Shown here: positions 20,200 through 31,245 of the stretch, piece by piece
Layout of the letters: each line of letters opens with the position of its first letter
Numbering within the stretch: the stretch's first letter is position 1
DNA from: Alviniconcha marisindica
Lineage: Eukaryota > Mollusca > Gastropoda > Provannidae
Length of the DNA stretch: 64,000 nucleotides
Direction of reading: 5' to 3'
Assembly: GCA_018857735.1 (NCBI GenBank)
Contig: JABMCL010002073.1
Span: 1,372,501-1,436,500, forward strand
Position numbers and translations under genes: made by a program
Notes under the pieces: generated by a model
What the model was told of the DNA's origin: nothing
What the model saw: only the letters and a program-made list of their open reading frames with translations
The model's database searches: none

Positions 20200-21454
20200 T
20201 GTGAGCAAGTGCTCTTTGTACGTTTTTACAATAATCCCGACCCGGTTATAGGGCCATGCAATTTCATTACTGTACTGTTAGTAACCTGGGAACCGGAGCA
20301 GAGGACGCTTTTGTTTTGAAGCACTGCGTGTTGCGTAACGCTACATGGCCTTCTCACAGCCGACCGGCAATAGCCGCCGGTGCGCGCCATTTTCAAATCT
20401 GTTTACTCCCTTAATATTTTGACCGCCGCTTGTTTGTTTACTACTCTTTGTTTACCTAGTCCTTTTTATGCACCAAGCCATGTGTAATATAATTTGGCAT
20501 CTTAGAATGTTTATCCAACGTTTATTTAGACGCAGGATCGAGCTTAATCGGTAGCCGATGCCTTTCTAGGTCCAGTTTTATAGCCGTCGTCTGCATGGCG
20601 CGTTCTCTGTTAGTAGGCCTACTAGTGAACAGTAGTGAATCGTTGTTTTGACTCGATTAAAGTAATTCTGTATCGATCAATGCTTTGTCGTATAGTATTT
20701 TGCTTAGCTGACTTCATGTTTAAGTGTTTATTTTGGGTTGAAATTAACTTATTTGAGTATTGTGTACTGTAGAAGCTAAGTTGTATTCATAGACTACTTG
20801 GTATCACTATCAGCGCTGCTGCGACTAAAATAACGCGCCCCAGGCGAAAGTTCGCACCGATTGTTTTAGTGCTAGTGTTTGAGTGTGTCTTGCTTCTCTT
20901 ACAGAGCGTTGTATTGTAATTGTTATGTACCATTTTAACCGTGGGAGCGTGCACTTTATTCTGATGTAAGTTTTATTGACAGTTATATTTTGTACATTGT
21001 GTTAGTTGTGATTTAGTTGTACTGACGAATCTCAGTGCTTATACTGAGATAGGTGCAAGCCACGCTTCCCACTCTTGTTGTAAATAAAATAAGTCATGTG
21101 TGTACATTTTGTTTATACGGTTTAAAAGGTTGTAATTGTAGCTTTCATTTGATGTTTTTCATGTTTTAATCAGTTTAGTTATTGTTGAGGAAACTGTATT
21201 TGTGCGGGCCAAGGAAACACAATTGTCGGCCATTTTGTGGTCCAGAGGGCCGATTTCATTGTAGCGATAGCGTGTGTTCCTTGCGGCCCGCGCAGTTCTC
21301 TTATCTATGCGTGCGCGTGAGGATTTTGGGTGTGCTGAGAAAGTTGTCTGCTGCTGTAGAATAAAGCCTGTTTGCCGTCGCCGCCTGCTGTGGTCTCCAT
21401 TTTGACTGACTCCGCTGCCTGTGTCCTGTCCTTCTACCACTCCACACCATTACA
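20200..21454 (+). mobile_element. Solo LTR, copy 1 (1,255 bp)
   Basis: Starts TGTGAGCAAG and ends CCATTACA (TG...CA). It is flanked by a perfect 4-bp duplication CATG at 20196-20199 and 21455-21458. An AATAAA lies at 21360-21365 near the 3' end, as in an LTR R-U5 border. An inverted copy of nearly the same length lies at 31246-32496. No internal retrotransposon domain adjoins either copy. The superfamily is not assignable from the LTR alone. Confidence 0.85.
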
Positions 21455-21478
21455 CATGTATGCACTGTGTGTATTTTG

Positions 21479-21545
21479 CGCTGTGAACACGCAAGGTTTT
21501 GTGTGGACGTTTTTTATGCGCTATATAAATTTTCATTCATTCATT
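21479..21545 (+). repeat. Retroposon 3'-tail fragment
   Basis: GCGCTATATAAATTTTCATTCATT-type ending, a common LINE/SINE tail form, here with (ATTC)n. Confidence 0.45.
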
Positions 21546-21872
21546 CACACACACCGCACGCACACAACACTACCGTGGCTATTGGCACGCAGGCGCACAG
21601 ACGCCGCGGTACGTGTGGCTCCAGGTCATTGGGCCATGGCACACTCATCATAGGAGAAGAAAAAACAACTGATGGTTATCATGATCATTTTATTAAACAT
21701 CTGCATTATCCGGTCCAGCGTGAAAAATAATTAAGTATAGGCACTGTTGTTTCTAAAAATCAGCCATATGTATCCGATGAAATGCGCCATTTGTGCCTGG
21801 CACATAAAAACATCACATTAGCTATAACCTACGCACATTATGTCATTGTAACTATCCGGTAGATGTTGCCGT

Positions 21873-21916
21873 GCGTGTGTGTGTGTGTGTGTTGTGTCAT
21901 TGTATGGTTGTTGTTG

Positions 21917-21957
<41 letters not shown>

Positions 21958-22166
21958 GGTGTCGGTGTGTGTGTGAGAGTGAGTGCGTGCTTGCGGCGTG
22001 CGTGTGTGTGAGAGTGAGTGCGTGCTTGCGGCGTGCGTGTGTGTGAGAGTGAGTGCGTGCTTGCGTGCGTGCGTGCTTGTGTGTGTGTGTGCGCGCGTGT
22101 GTGTGTGTGTGTGTGTGTGAGTGCGTGCCGCGTGAGTGTGTGTGTGTCGTTTTGCGTGTGTCGTTT

Positions 22167-22198
<32 letters not shown>

Positions 22199-22205
22199 GG
22201 AGTGA
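21873..22205. repeat. Complex GT-rich satellite
   Basis: (GT)n with an embedded unit of about 35 bp (GAGAGTGAGTGCGTGCTTGC plus GGCGTGCGTG) present three times near 21975-22070. Confidence 0.95.
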
Positions 22206-22925
22206 GTGAGAGACTGTGTGCCAGTGTGTCTGGCGTATACACAATTTATTAGACCCTTCCAAACGCGACTGAGGCCGGGCAAAGCCACTGTTTCCTAAAC
22301 CTTGCTCTACTTTGCACCGGCGCTCGCACAGCGGCTGGGGTCACACTTCCAGCATCGCTTTCTGGCACCTAGAGGAAGGATGTCATAAACCGATATTTGG
22401 AGTATGAGATGGGGTGTTGGTTCCGTTTGCTGGCGGCTGCTGCCTGGAACTTGAGGGGCCACATCTAGGTTGTGTAGCTCAGAATTTTTTTGACGGCGAC
22501 GGACTCAGTGTGTAGTGTTTATCAGCGAGACTGCAGCGGCCGGCACAACAAGTATTTCCACAGTGACCCGACGATCCAACGACGAGCCTGTTCACCGTTC
22601 AGCGATCTGTGTGAGTCGACTCAGACAGGTCTAGCGGCCACACTCCGGGCAATTCTCGGTTCCCGGCATCCTTCTTCCGGCGGCGAGGTTGAAGGAGGAC
22701 AGCAAGAAACTGCGGCTTGGACTGAGTGTCACAGACGGTGTTCTATCGCGAACCCAGAGGTCAGTTTGGCTCATGACTTCTGCCGGAAACGGTTGCATTT
22801 GGGGAACAGTACGTACGGCCTAGGTGTTTTCGGACTGAACTCTCCGAAGAATAAGTCTTGTGTCATAATCATCTGTTTAATCAGAGACAGACTCTGGTTT
22901 AATTGAACGCCGGACCGAGGATGTA
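22206..22925. other. GC-richer segment, no gene recognised
   Basis: Contains an open frame of 138 codons on the plus strand (22490-22906) with no recognisable domain or splice partners. A promoter or unrelated exon cannot be excluded. Confidence 0.35.
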
Positions 22926-22959
22926 TACTTGTGTTTGTAGTTAACTTGACTGCACTATA

Positions 22960-23093
22960 TAAAAACAATAAACGCTCAACCCTGTCATCTTTTAAAGCCA
23001 AACTGAAAACCTTCCTCTTCTACTTGAACAGTATTTCCATCCTAACTAATATTAGTACCCAGTTTCTGCTACAGTCAGTGTGTGTGTGTGTGT

Positions 23094-23171
<78 letters not shown>

Positions 23172-23332
23172 GTGCGTTTTTTTTTAAATAGTTTTTTTAA
23201 ATAATATTTTATGTAAATTGTTTTGGTAGAACTATGCTCTGCATGTGTATAGAATATCATATTTATCTTAATATGTATCATGTGAGCGCTCAGGGCAATG
23301 ATGAGCGCATGATAAATGTACATTATTATTAT
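22960..23332 (+). mobile_element. L2/CR1-like LINE 3' end, family T1
   Basis: Encodes the typical LINE C terminus (STLSSFKAKLKTFLFYLN), then a (GT)n tract (23078-23169), then a 3' UTR with TTTTGGTAGAACTATGCTCT, GTATCATGTGAGCGCTCAGG and the terminal AATGTACATTATTATT. Other copies: 27693, 34925, 48977 and 53995. Confidence 0.88.
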
Positions 23333-23335
23333 CAC

Positions 23336-23525
23336 AGCGATCTTGCATTGCCGGATCGCCTAAACTCAGAAAGAGGTGTAGGCCGACTAAGAGGAAGCGC
23401 ATCACGATCTTTTTTGACCGACTACAGTACGAGAAAGGGCCGTATGGTCAGTCAGACCAACGCTGGAACTGTTTCAAAGGCAGCACTGGAGAAACGTCTG
23501 GAAGTTCTTGGATTTTAACGTCTTG
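23336..23525 (+). mobile_element. LINE C-terminal relic (RNase-H LINE family)
   Basis: The open frame reads RLNSERGVGRLRGSASRSFL ... VSQTNAGTVSKAALEKRL, the same family C terminus as at 13498. It directly abuts the T1 tail. Confidence 0.7.
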
Positions 23526-23699
23526 TCAACAGCACAGGGTCACCTCAGGAATTTGTGGGGGCAGGGATAGAGCGGATACATTAGAAGTAGTAGTAGTAGT
23601 AGTAGCATTTTTACTACTGCTACTACTACTACTGCTATATGACAGATCGCTTTCATATAGCACTATTCTCTGCTCTTGTGCACAGTCACTGCGCTCTTG

Positions 23700-24165
23700 T
23701 AGCGTGTGATTCCGAATGAGTGACTGTAGCTTTTTATAGCGCGTTTTGAATATCCACCAAAGTGATGTACTGACAGCGCTACTTGGTTGTTACACGGCTG
23801 ATGCCACGCAGTGAAACTGCTGCAGTCTCAGCGCACGTTTTGTGTGCACGGCCATCCAACCACGCACCAGTCTACAATGTCACTTCATTCATAGCCACAT
23901 ACGTAGGGTGCATGTGTGTTTAGCTGTAACCTTCCACCTGCACTTGTGACAGAATGACCTGGATCTTTTATGTGCTACTGTGGTAACTTCACAAGCGTGG
24001 AACGGATACCAAAATAAAGGGTCAGCACAGAAAGCTGACACTGCCGGAGAAGATAATTCTCCAGCCGCTTCTGCCGGGACTCGAACCCGATACCTTTCGC
24101 TCACGAGTCCGGCGCTCTACCACTGCCGAGCTATCCCCAGCGCTCTGCCACTGAGCTATACAGTC
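23700..24165 (-). mobile_element. tRNA-derived SINE with doubled A-box
   Basis: On the minus strand TAGCTCAGTGGCAGAGCG (24160-24141) and TAGCTCGGCAGTGGTAGAGCG (to about 24113) are two A-box-like segments. They are followed by the B-box GGTTCGAGTCC at 24087-24077 and a body ending in an AAAAAGCTACAGTCACTC-like 3' region. The anticodon and acceptor stems do not pair, so it is not a functional tRNA. Confidence 0.7.
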
Positions 24166-24199
24166 CTTCCAAAGCGGGTATATATTATCTGGAACGGGA

Positions 24200-25255
24200 T
24201 TACGTGGTAACTGGATTAAAACGTCCCTTCAGCCCTACTCAAGACAACTCTGCCATAAATGTACACTTAAAAACTCTTCTCAAATAGTGTAAACCCTTTC
24301 TCAAGTCATATCTAGAAAATCAGTCCACGCACAAAATATAAAACAAAACATACATGCAAACACATCAGACACAAATTTTGAAGAGTTAGCAAGGACTGTA
24401 TAGCTGCTTTACCTGTACAGTTGTTGGAAATTCACTTCAAATTGCGGTTATTTTTATAAAAAATAAATAAATAAATAAAATGCTACTAAAAACAAAAACA
24501 AAACAAACAAACAACAACAAAAACAAAAAACGAAGCTAGTATATTGTTGGCATGGCTTATCACACAATTTAGTGTGGCATGACCTGATCGCTTATTGATT
24601 GGGGTGTGTGCGTGTGTGTGTGTGTGGGGGGGGGGGGGGTGCTGGGGAGGGGCACTGACATATAATGAGTCAGCGGAAATCTTCGTTTATCGGTTTGACC
24701 TATAAAAATATAAAAATCTTCCTCTTTTTTTTTTCCTTTTTTTTTTTTTTTTTTTCTTTGGTGGGGGTTGGCGGTCATAGCGCTATGTCAATGTAAAAGC
24801 CAGCGAACGAGGCAACCCCCTATCCTCACCCCATTCAATATATTATACGTCTGAGGGCAACGCTCTTGTCTTTTATATTGACCGAATAAACACGGTGTAC
24901 GTGACTCTCAGCGTGTCTGTGCATTCAAGCTATAACGGCATTCTCATTGCAGATTTAGGGCCCATTTACACTTTCCGTGCACTTGTGGGCCCCTCAGTTT
25001 GACTCCCAGAGACCAAAGCACCCTTGCAATGAATAGAGAGACAGTAATGAAACAATGTGTGTTCGCATAACTTGGTAGCATAACTTGGCCCCAATATACT
25101 CATTTCACATACTCATTTTTACTCAAGTGACCTTGACCTAGATTTCCTAAGTGTCCCACCACTGAGTGGGTCAATCCCACCGGCATCCCTATGAGACACT
25201 CCTGGGAAATGACCGTCGAGAATGGCAAGCAGGCAAAACGGAGTCACTTCTCATT
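24200..25255. other. No gene recognised
   Basis: AT-rich, with a GT/G run (24600-24645) and a T run (24725-24760). No supported coding region. Confidence 0.5.
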
Positions 25256-25985
25256 CACTAGAAAACAGCCAACTGCAAGATCTCATAGTGTACACTGATG
25301 GATCAGTCTCCAAAGACCAGTCTGGGTGGCGCTTCACTGTCAAGCAAGGTCAGTGTGGCCACCATCCATGAAGGCAGTGCAGCCGGTCTCAACCTCCAGC
25401 TTGATGAGAGAGGTGGAGGCGTTCACCCGGCCACGCCCTCCGCTGGTTTGCCTCAAGAGGTGACAGTCAGACTACACTGATGCAATCATCATCACAGATT
25501 CAATGAGCTTGCTACAAAAAGTGATATCGGATGTTTGTCCCCCTGTTTGGAATCTCAGGGCTGTCATTTGATTTCCCCTTTCCTATCTCCTCTCTTGTTT
25601 TTCTGCCTATTCCTCTTGGTCATCCTATCTTGTCCTTTTTCTGCTAATGGTCTATTCTCCTGGCTTTTTTTTTTCTAAAAAATATTAAGTTAGGCTTTTT
25701 TGTATGGTTCTTGTTCAGCAGCTAGGAGATGGTAGCTGGTAGGTGGTATGTGCAGCTTGCTGCCATATGGCTCTGGTATTTGCCGTTATGCATTTATATA
25801 ATGGGTTTTTGTTTTGTTTTTGTTTTTGCAATTGTTTCTGGCCATTCCTCTAAAACATTTTTTTTAAATCTGGTATTGATAAATCAGACGGAATGGTCGA
25901 CGATACCAGCATGCCCTAGCTTTATGTGCTCTTTTAACAGAGGTAATATTGGAGGGAGTACCTCTACGGAAATTTGTGGGATGTT
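25256..25985 (+). mobile_element. LINE RNase H relic plus 3' UTR
   Basis: The frame reads LIVYTDGSVSKDQSGWRFTV at 25285 (RNase H signature YTDGS), then in other frames HALRWFAS, GDSQTT and SMSLLQK, with the middle of the domain deleted or shifted. The 3' UTR-like part (25709-25985) matches 63-430. Dead copy. Confidence 0.8.
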
Positions 25986-25998
25986 TTATTTATTTATT

Positions 25999-25999
<1 letters not shown>

Positions 26000-26084
<85 letters not shown>

Positions 26085-26094
26085 GTGTTTGTGT
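26000..26094. repeat. (GT)n microsatellite
   Basis: GT tract with one early interruption. Confidence 0.97.
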
Positions 26095-26632
26095 AGGAAG
26101 TGGGTTTGTGAACTGACTTGAGAAAGCGTTTACATAATTATGAGGTGAGTTTTTAAATGTGCATTTGCTTATGGCAGAGTCTGATTGTCCTGAGGTGACC
26201 CTGAGCGGCTTACAGGATGTAAAAATTAATTGACTAATTCCAGTAGTTCAGAAGATATCATCCAGAGGAATAGAAGGCAAAAAGTGATATTATGTTGGCT
26301 AGAGCAAAATGTTTTGTTGTTGTTGGAATAAACGACTAAACAGTATTGAAGAAGATCCAAACACAGAATTATTTTTTTTCTTCAAAAGAATGCTATTTAT
26401 TAGGACAAGACAAAACCAGCGAATTTTCGGGGTAATCCCCTTTGTCAAGCTACAAAACGACACTTAAACAACAGCTAAACGGTCAAAAAACGATGAAAAA
26501 TGAAGCGAAAAGCTAAACCACTTATCTGTTTTTGATTGAGCTATGTTGTTTTCCTGTCCAGTGTTTGGAAGAATGTATTGAAATATTGAAGAAGTACTAA
26601 TTATCAGTCTGCTGCCTTGGGAAAAGTGCTTT

Positions 26633-26657
26633 GTTTGTTTGTTTGTTTGTTTTTTGT

Positions 26658-26702
<45 letters not shown>
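26633..26702. repeat. (GTTT)n and (TTG)n microsatellite
   Basis: TTTG units followed by about 15 TTG units. Confidence 0.95.
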
Positions 26703-26918
26703 GAGAGAGAGAAAAATTTATTTATTTTTATTTCTATTTTTTTATTGGTCAGAAGTAAAATTTACAGCCCGAAAAACTTCCTGATGGCGCAGTCGGTCGG
26801 TCTGCACGCCATGAGACCACTGAGATGGCTGTATCGCATGACGGTCAGGGACGGTCACCAAAGATCGTGTCGCTACACACTGCTTTAGCAATGCGATCTT
26901 TGCTAGGTAGGCAGGTAG

Positions 26919-27083
26919 TGTTGCTTAATGTCCTCAGATGTCAGTTGACATATTAGGGACAAGCTGTGACCAATGCCGAAGCATGGTTCATTATAGCTTT
27001 ACGTCCACGGAAACCAGAAGGCTCGTTAGGACGGACAGCCCAGGACGGCCACCTCGACTCTCACACAGCTCCTGAACTATGAT
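26919..27083 (+). repeat. R1 repeat copy
   Basis: Near full-length, block order as at 1749. Confidence 0.85.
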
Positions 27084-27690
27084 CTTTGCTAGAGCGGCCT
27101 CGTGGCAAATAAGGAGAATTTAACGGCTCGTCGTTCACGTTTTGTCCGCTGTAGGGAAAGTGTAAACGGACTCTTAGCCTGTGGAGCTGTCGGGCCTGGC
27201 TGTGTGGCGGTCCCTTTTGACTGACGAAGTATCAACTGATAGGCGTCGCGTTTAGTTGTAGGCTAGCTGAAGTTTGTCAGCTATTCCTCAGATACCTGTC
27301 CTGGTGTGCACTCTTTTCGTGCGGTAAGTCACCTTGGCCGGTTTGATTCCAAGAATACTCTTTTAGTACCTACCTGTACGTGTTTCGTATGTGTTTCGAT
27401 GTTGATTCCGTATTTTGAACGTATGCTTCACTGCATGAACTGAATAGATCGGTTGCCGGCCTTGCAGTATTCCGCTATATTGCCATGCTAGAGCGGCTCG
27501 CGTGTGAGTGGCTCGTTATAGAAGATAATTATTTATAGGCTATAGAATTTATGCCAACAAACGGGCTACAAAACGGCCAGTACAGTTTTCTAAGATAAAC
27601 TCTAATGAGCAACTACAATAGTCCGGCGCGGCCAGGTTCGAATCCCATCTGGGTCAAATCAAATTCAGTTTTCATCCCTGACGGCCGGCT
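27084..27690. other. No gene recognised
   Basis: Unique-looking. An isolated B-box-like GGTTCGAATCC lies near 27635 just ahead of the T1 copy; no matching A-box was seen. Confidence 0.4.
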
Positions 27691-27692
27691 CC

Positions 27693-28175
27693 TTAATAAT
27701 AATAATAATGTACATTTATCATGCGCTCATCAACGCCCTGAGCGCTCACATGATACATATTATCCTAAATATGATATTCTATACACATGCAGAGCATAGT
27801 TCTACCAAAACAATTTCAAATTGTTTTGGTAGAACTATGCTCTGCATGTGTATAGAATGCAGTTTTTTAAATAATACTTTATGTAGTACATAAAGTATTA
27901 TTTAAAAAACTGAAGAAGAAAAAAACGCACTACACACACACACACACACTGACTGTAGCAGAAACTGGGTACTGATATTAGTTAGGATGGAAATACTGTG
28001 AGAAGAGGAAGGTTTTCAGTTTCAGGCTTTAAAAGATGACAGGGTTGAGCAGTGTCTAAGGTCTTGTGGGAGTGAATTCCAAATGTGGGGTCCAAACTGA
28101 GCAAGAGAAGGCGCGGAAGCCATGAGTCTTGCGTTTGTATTGTTGGATTTCTAGCTGATGCGGGTGTCAAGGCGG
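27693..28175 (-). mobile_element. T1 LINE 3' end carrying two internal palindromes
   Basis: Minus-strand copy with tail (TTAATAATAATAATGTACAT on plus), body and the SFKAxxKTFLF-coding part. The body is interrupted at 27817-27886 by inverted duplications of both flanks, reported separately. Confidence 0.88.
27776..27912. repeat. Adjacent perfect palindromes, 83 bp and 53 bp
   Basis: 27776-27816 is the exact reverse complement of 27818-27858 (41-bp arms, 1-nt centre). 27860-27885 is the exact reverse complement of 27887-27912 (26-bp arms, 1-nt centre). One base separates the two. Confidence 0.95.
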
Positions 28176-28179
28176 GACT

Positions 28180-29285
28180 GCTGTGGGCCCATCACTGATT
28201 GAAAGGGTTAGGACCGAACGGCTTCATCCACGTCATGCGGCTTGGAATCGCGGAACCCGGCACTGGCAGCTCTGGATCGCGGCTGGGAATACGTAGTTTA
28301 CCTGCATCAATGTTTTGCTTCTGCCTTCCCCGGCTGGGCCTCGCGGTAACGGGAAAACTCCGGCTGAAAAGTTCGGAACTGACGCAGCACTGACACGCCG
28401 GTTGGAGCCGAGCGAGATTCAGCCGCACGCTCAGACTGATCTGTTACGCGGCCTGCCTCAGACAGTGTCCTTCACTGACAAGGACGCTGCAGCCAAAGGG
28501 CGTGTCTGCGTTACTGAGCTAGAAATGGTCGGCGTCTGGAGTAGGAAGGAGATGGGGGAAGGAAAGAAGCAGCCTCAGTGTGTCGCGACCGATCGGAGAT
28601 TGTCCTAACTGAATAGCCTACAGCTGGTTGCGAGAGGGTCAGAGTCAGTCAAAGTCCGAGCACTGAGTGTCGGGTTTACGACATCATTTCTTCCTCCTTA
28701 TTGGGGAAAGCACGGACTGACTCGACCAGAGATACTACAGTGTAGTGTAGTGTCTCTGACGGACTCGACTGAGAAATATCAGTTGTCCACTGACACTGAC
28801 GACTCGGTGCTGCATAAGTCAGAACTGAATTTTCGTGCTAACAAATAGGCCTGCTGAGGCCGTACCGCTGCGCCGGAATCTGCCTCTGCCAGTGAAGTGA
28901 TTAAATTTTCACTAAAAACAAAAAGTTGTCCCTGAGTTTAGTACGTGGCGGTGCATACGTGACGACACAGAGTGTGGCAGTTCAGCTCTGGTGAGATAAT
29001 TGTTTGATTTTCTCTATCTGTGACCGACTTTAACGCACATATCTGTATCTATCGTTTTATGGAATACGGCGTAGGCTACGTCGCTATCACCTCCGGCGTG
29101 CTTGCAACGGTAGGCCTACTAGAGTGGCGGCAGCGCGGAAAAGCGGCTTGTAGTTGAGTGTAGGCTGGGCGCATGTCGTGTGTTTGTTTACAATTGCCGT
29201 TCGGCTTTCTCAGTCGCAACACATTGCTAGTCATATGTAAAATAGTTGTATGATGCTTGCATCGTTTCTCAGGAAGCAACTGTGT
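28180..29285. other. GC-richer segment, no gene recognised
   Basis: Several 60-100 codon frames overlap on both strands without family resemblance. A 5' untranslated exon or promoter of oxidase A could lie in this or the next kilobases, but nothing in the sequence fixes one. Confidence 0.35.
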
Positions 29286-29290
29286 AGACC

Positions 29291-29338
29291 TTATTATCAT
29301 TCGTTTCTTGACTAAATAGTCACTACGAAGTCACGTGA
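29291..29338 (+). repeat. Possible left terminal repeat of DIRS-like element
   Basis: TTATTATCATTCGTTTCTTG ... ACGAAGTCACGTGA is an imperfect inverted copy of 32568-32611, the region just beyond the recombinase relic. Confidence 0.35.
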
Positions 29339-29751
29339 GAGCATCAAAGTTGCGCGCGCGCACGCACTGGCCGGTCCGAGTTGGCCGGCGGCAAGACTGT
29401 GTTTCGGGTGAAAACCGTTTATCGGTGAGGGTAATTACTGAGTGTGCGTCAGTGGTGCGTTTGTGTGTGACTGCCTTTTTCAGTCTCAGCCAGGATTACT
29501 ACTGGCGCCGACCAGTGGTGAGTACACCAAAATTCAGTTCCTCTTTTCTGAATAACTTCGACTGACTCAGTCAAAGACAGTGCCAGTGACTCTGAGCGCC
29601 ACCCGGGGCCAGACACTGAGTTCCTAACCTTGTGGCATGAGTCGCACTGTAAAGTGCTGTGTGCCACAGCTGACCCGTATCCCGGCACAGCCCCGCCCCT
29701 TTTGTTCCCGCGAAATATACCACAAGCGGCGGCCGGCAAAACGACTTGTCT

Positions 29752-30020
29752 TGTGAGCCGTTTTGGCCGCTAGGCCATAAGGCGTTAGGCTGGCTGGTAA
29801 GCAGAAGGGCATCGGCTCGATTCCGCCGCTTCGGCTCTCCTTTCTCTTCAAAAAGGTTGTGTTTTGTGGACACAGTCTAGTGACTTTCAGTTTGTCCCTC
29901 ACAATTAATGACTGAAACATTCAAATGGCTCTCCATCGCTGCCCATCCGGCAAGAGTCATTCTGGTGGTGTGACAGTGTAGCGATAGGTATATAATCTCC
30001 CTCTTCCCCCACCTCCATAA
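29752..30020 (+). mobile_element. tRNA-derived SINE, copy 3
   Basis: A-box-like GGCCGCTAGGCCATAAGGCG, B-box GGCTCGATTCC, body as in copies 1 and 2, ending in the CTCCCTCTTCCCCCACCTCC tail without (ACTT)n. Confidence 0.8.
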
Positions 30021-30117
30021 ATCCTACCATTGATTTGTTCGCATCCAGACTGAACAATCAAATGAAGTGCTATGTCTCTAATAGGCCGGACCCACAGGCG
30101 CTCGCTGTGAACGCGTT

Positions 30118-31245
30118 TTGAATTGCATGGAAAGACCTTCAGTTTTATGCTTCCCACCTTTCAGCATCATCACACAAGCGCTTGGTAAAATTCAGCGGGA
30201 GAAAGCGACAGCGGTGGTAGCACCTTCCTCCAAGAAGGATGTCGTAAACCAGTGCTTGGAGTTTGGGGTCAGTGGTGGTGGTGCCGCACTGGCCAACACG
30301 GGTCTGGTGGCCGCTGCACTGCTAACCAGCAGGCTGCTTCAGCGGGACCCTGTGCTACTGACAGTGCCGCGGCACCTGTCCCCACCGGCACAACCCGACA
30401 CTGAGAAAACACCCCCTCCTCCCAGCCCTCCGCCCTCTGGCATGCGTAGTATCCGACAACGCTATCTCAGTACAGGCGGGATTTTCCCTAAACACCAAAT
30501 TACTTACCCTGCAAGCGGCGGACCTACTGAGCTAGAAAGCCTTTCTAGATCGGTGGGCGGACCTGATTATCAAATCCTTCCGACCAGCTACACAGGCAGC
30601 ATACAGCTGCTACATTGCCAAGTGGTGGTCTTTTCTCGGCTGCCGAGAATCACCTTGACCCGGACTCCCCATCTCCAGTGGCAGGCACTGAGCTAGAAAA
30701 CTACCTGGATCAGCTACCAGAAGCAAAACATCTGTTATTGAAGGACCTTACTCTCAAAACATGCATGTTTTTAGCTCTAGTGACGGGACAGAGGGGCCAC
30801 GCTCTACGTACTTTGACAGTGGAAGATCAGTGTGAAAACTTTTGACAAACAAAACAAAACTGTGTATGATTGTATTCTCGCAAAAACTGACACAAAACTA
30901 CCAAGCCGGGATCTGAAACTGAGCCGGCGGAAATTTTAGTGTTTAGAGATATTGCTAAACTGTGCCCTGTGAAACATTTAAATATACATCTTGAACAGAC
31001 TCACTGAAGTCTCGGAGGAAAGGCAAACAGCTGTTCATCAGCTATTCCAAACCGCATACGCCTTTGGGGAAACAAATTTCGCGCGGTGAAAAAGATGGTG
31101 CTGGCGAGTGGGGGCGTGGACACTGAGGGGCAAAAGAGGGGCGTGCCCTTACAAACTCAAGGCAGGCAGCTTGGCCAGTGAAGCAGTGTTTGTAAAGTTC
31201 TACAAGAAAGATTGGCCAGGTTTTGTTGGATGGGTTTCTTCACAA
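30118..31245 (+). mobile_element. DIRS-like retrotransposon relic: RNase H end and tyrosine recombinase
   Basis: The first part reads YCFPPFSIITQALGKIQREKA-like, typical of the end of the RT/RNase H region in DIRS elements (known family pattern). It is followed in shifting frames by FRPATQAAYSCYIAKWWSFL, LLLKDLTLKTCMFLALVTGQ with RGHALRTLTV, LCPVKHLNIHLEQT, RGKANSCSSAIPNRI and EAVFVKFYKKDWPGF. The KFYKK near 31205 sits where the recombinase catalytic tyrosine is expected. Frameshifts and stops make it dead. It is cut at 31245 by a solo LTR. Confidence 0.75.

Noticed and set aside
21159..21440. A 93-codon minus frame with a close plus-strand relative at 31260-31544, which looks like a conserved protein pair
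   Set aside because: Both lie wholly inside the two copies of the same LTR. Conservation comes from shared ancestry of the LTR, and the frame crosses its polyadenylation region.
22490..22906. A 138-codon frame as a possible new gene
   Set aside because: No domain, no codon or splice context and no relative elsewhere in the window. Left as an unassigned segment.
24077..24160. A functional tRNA gene on the minus strand
   Set aside because: A-box and B-box are present, but the acceptor and anticodon stems do not pair, the A-box is doubled and a SINE body follows.
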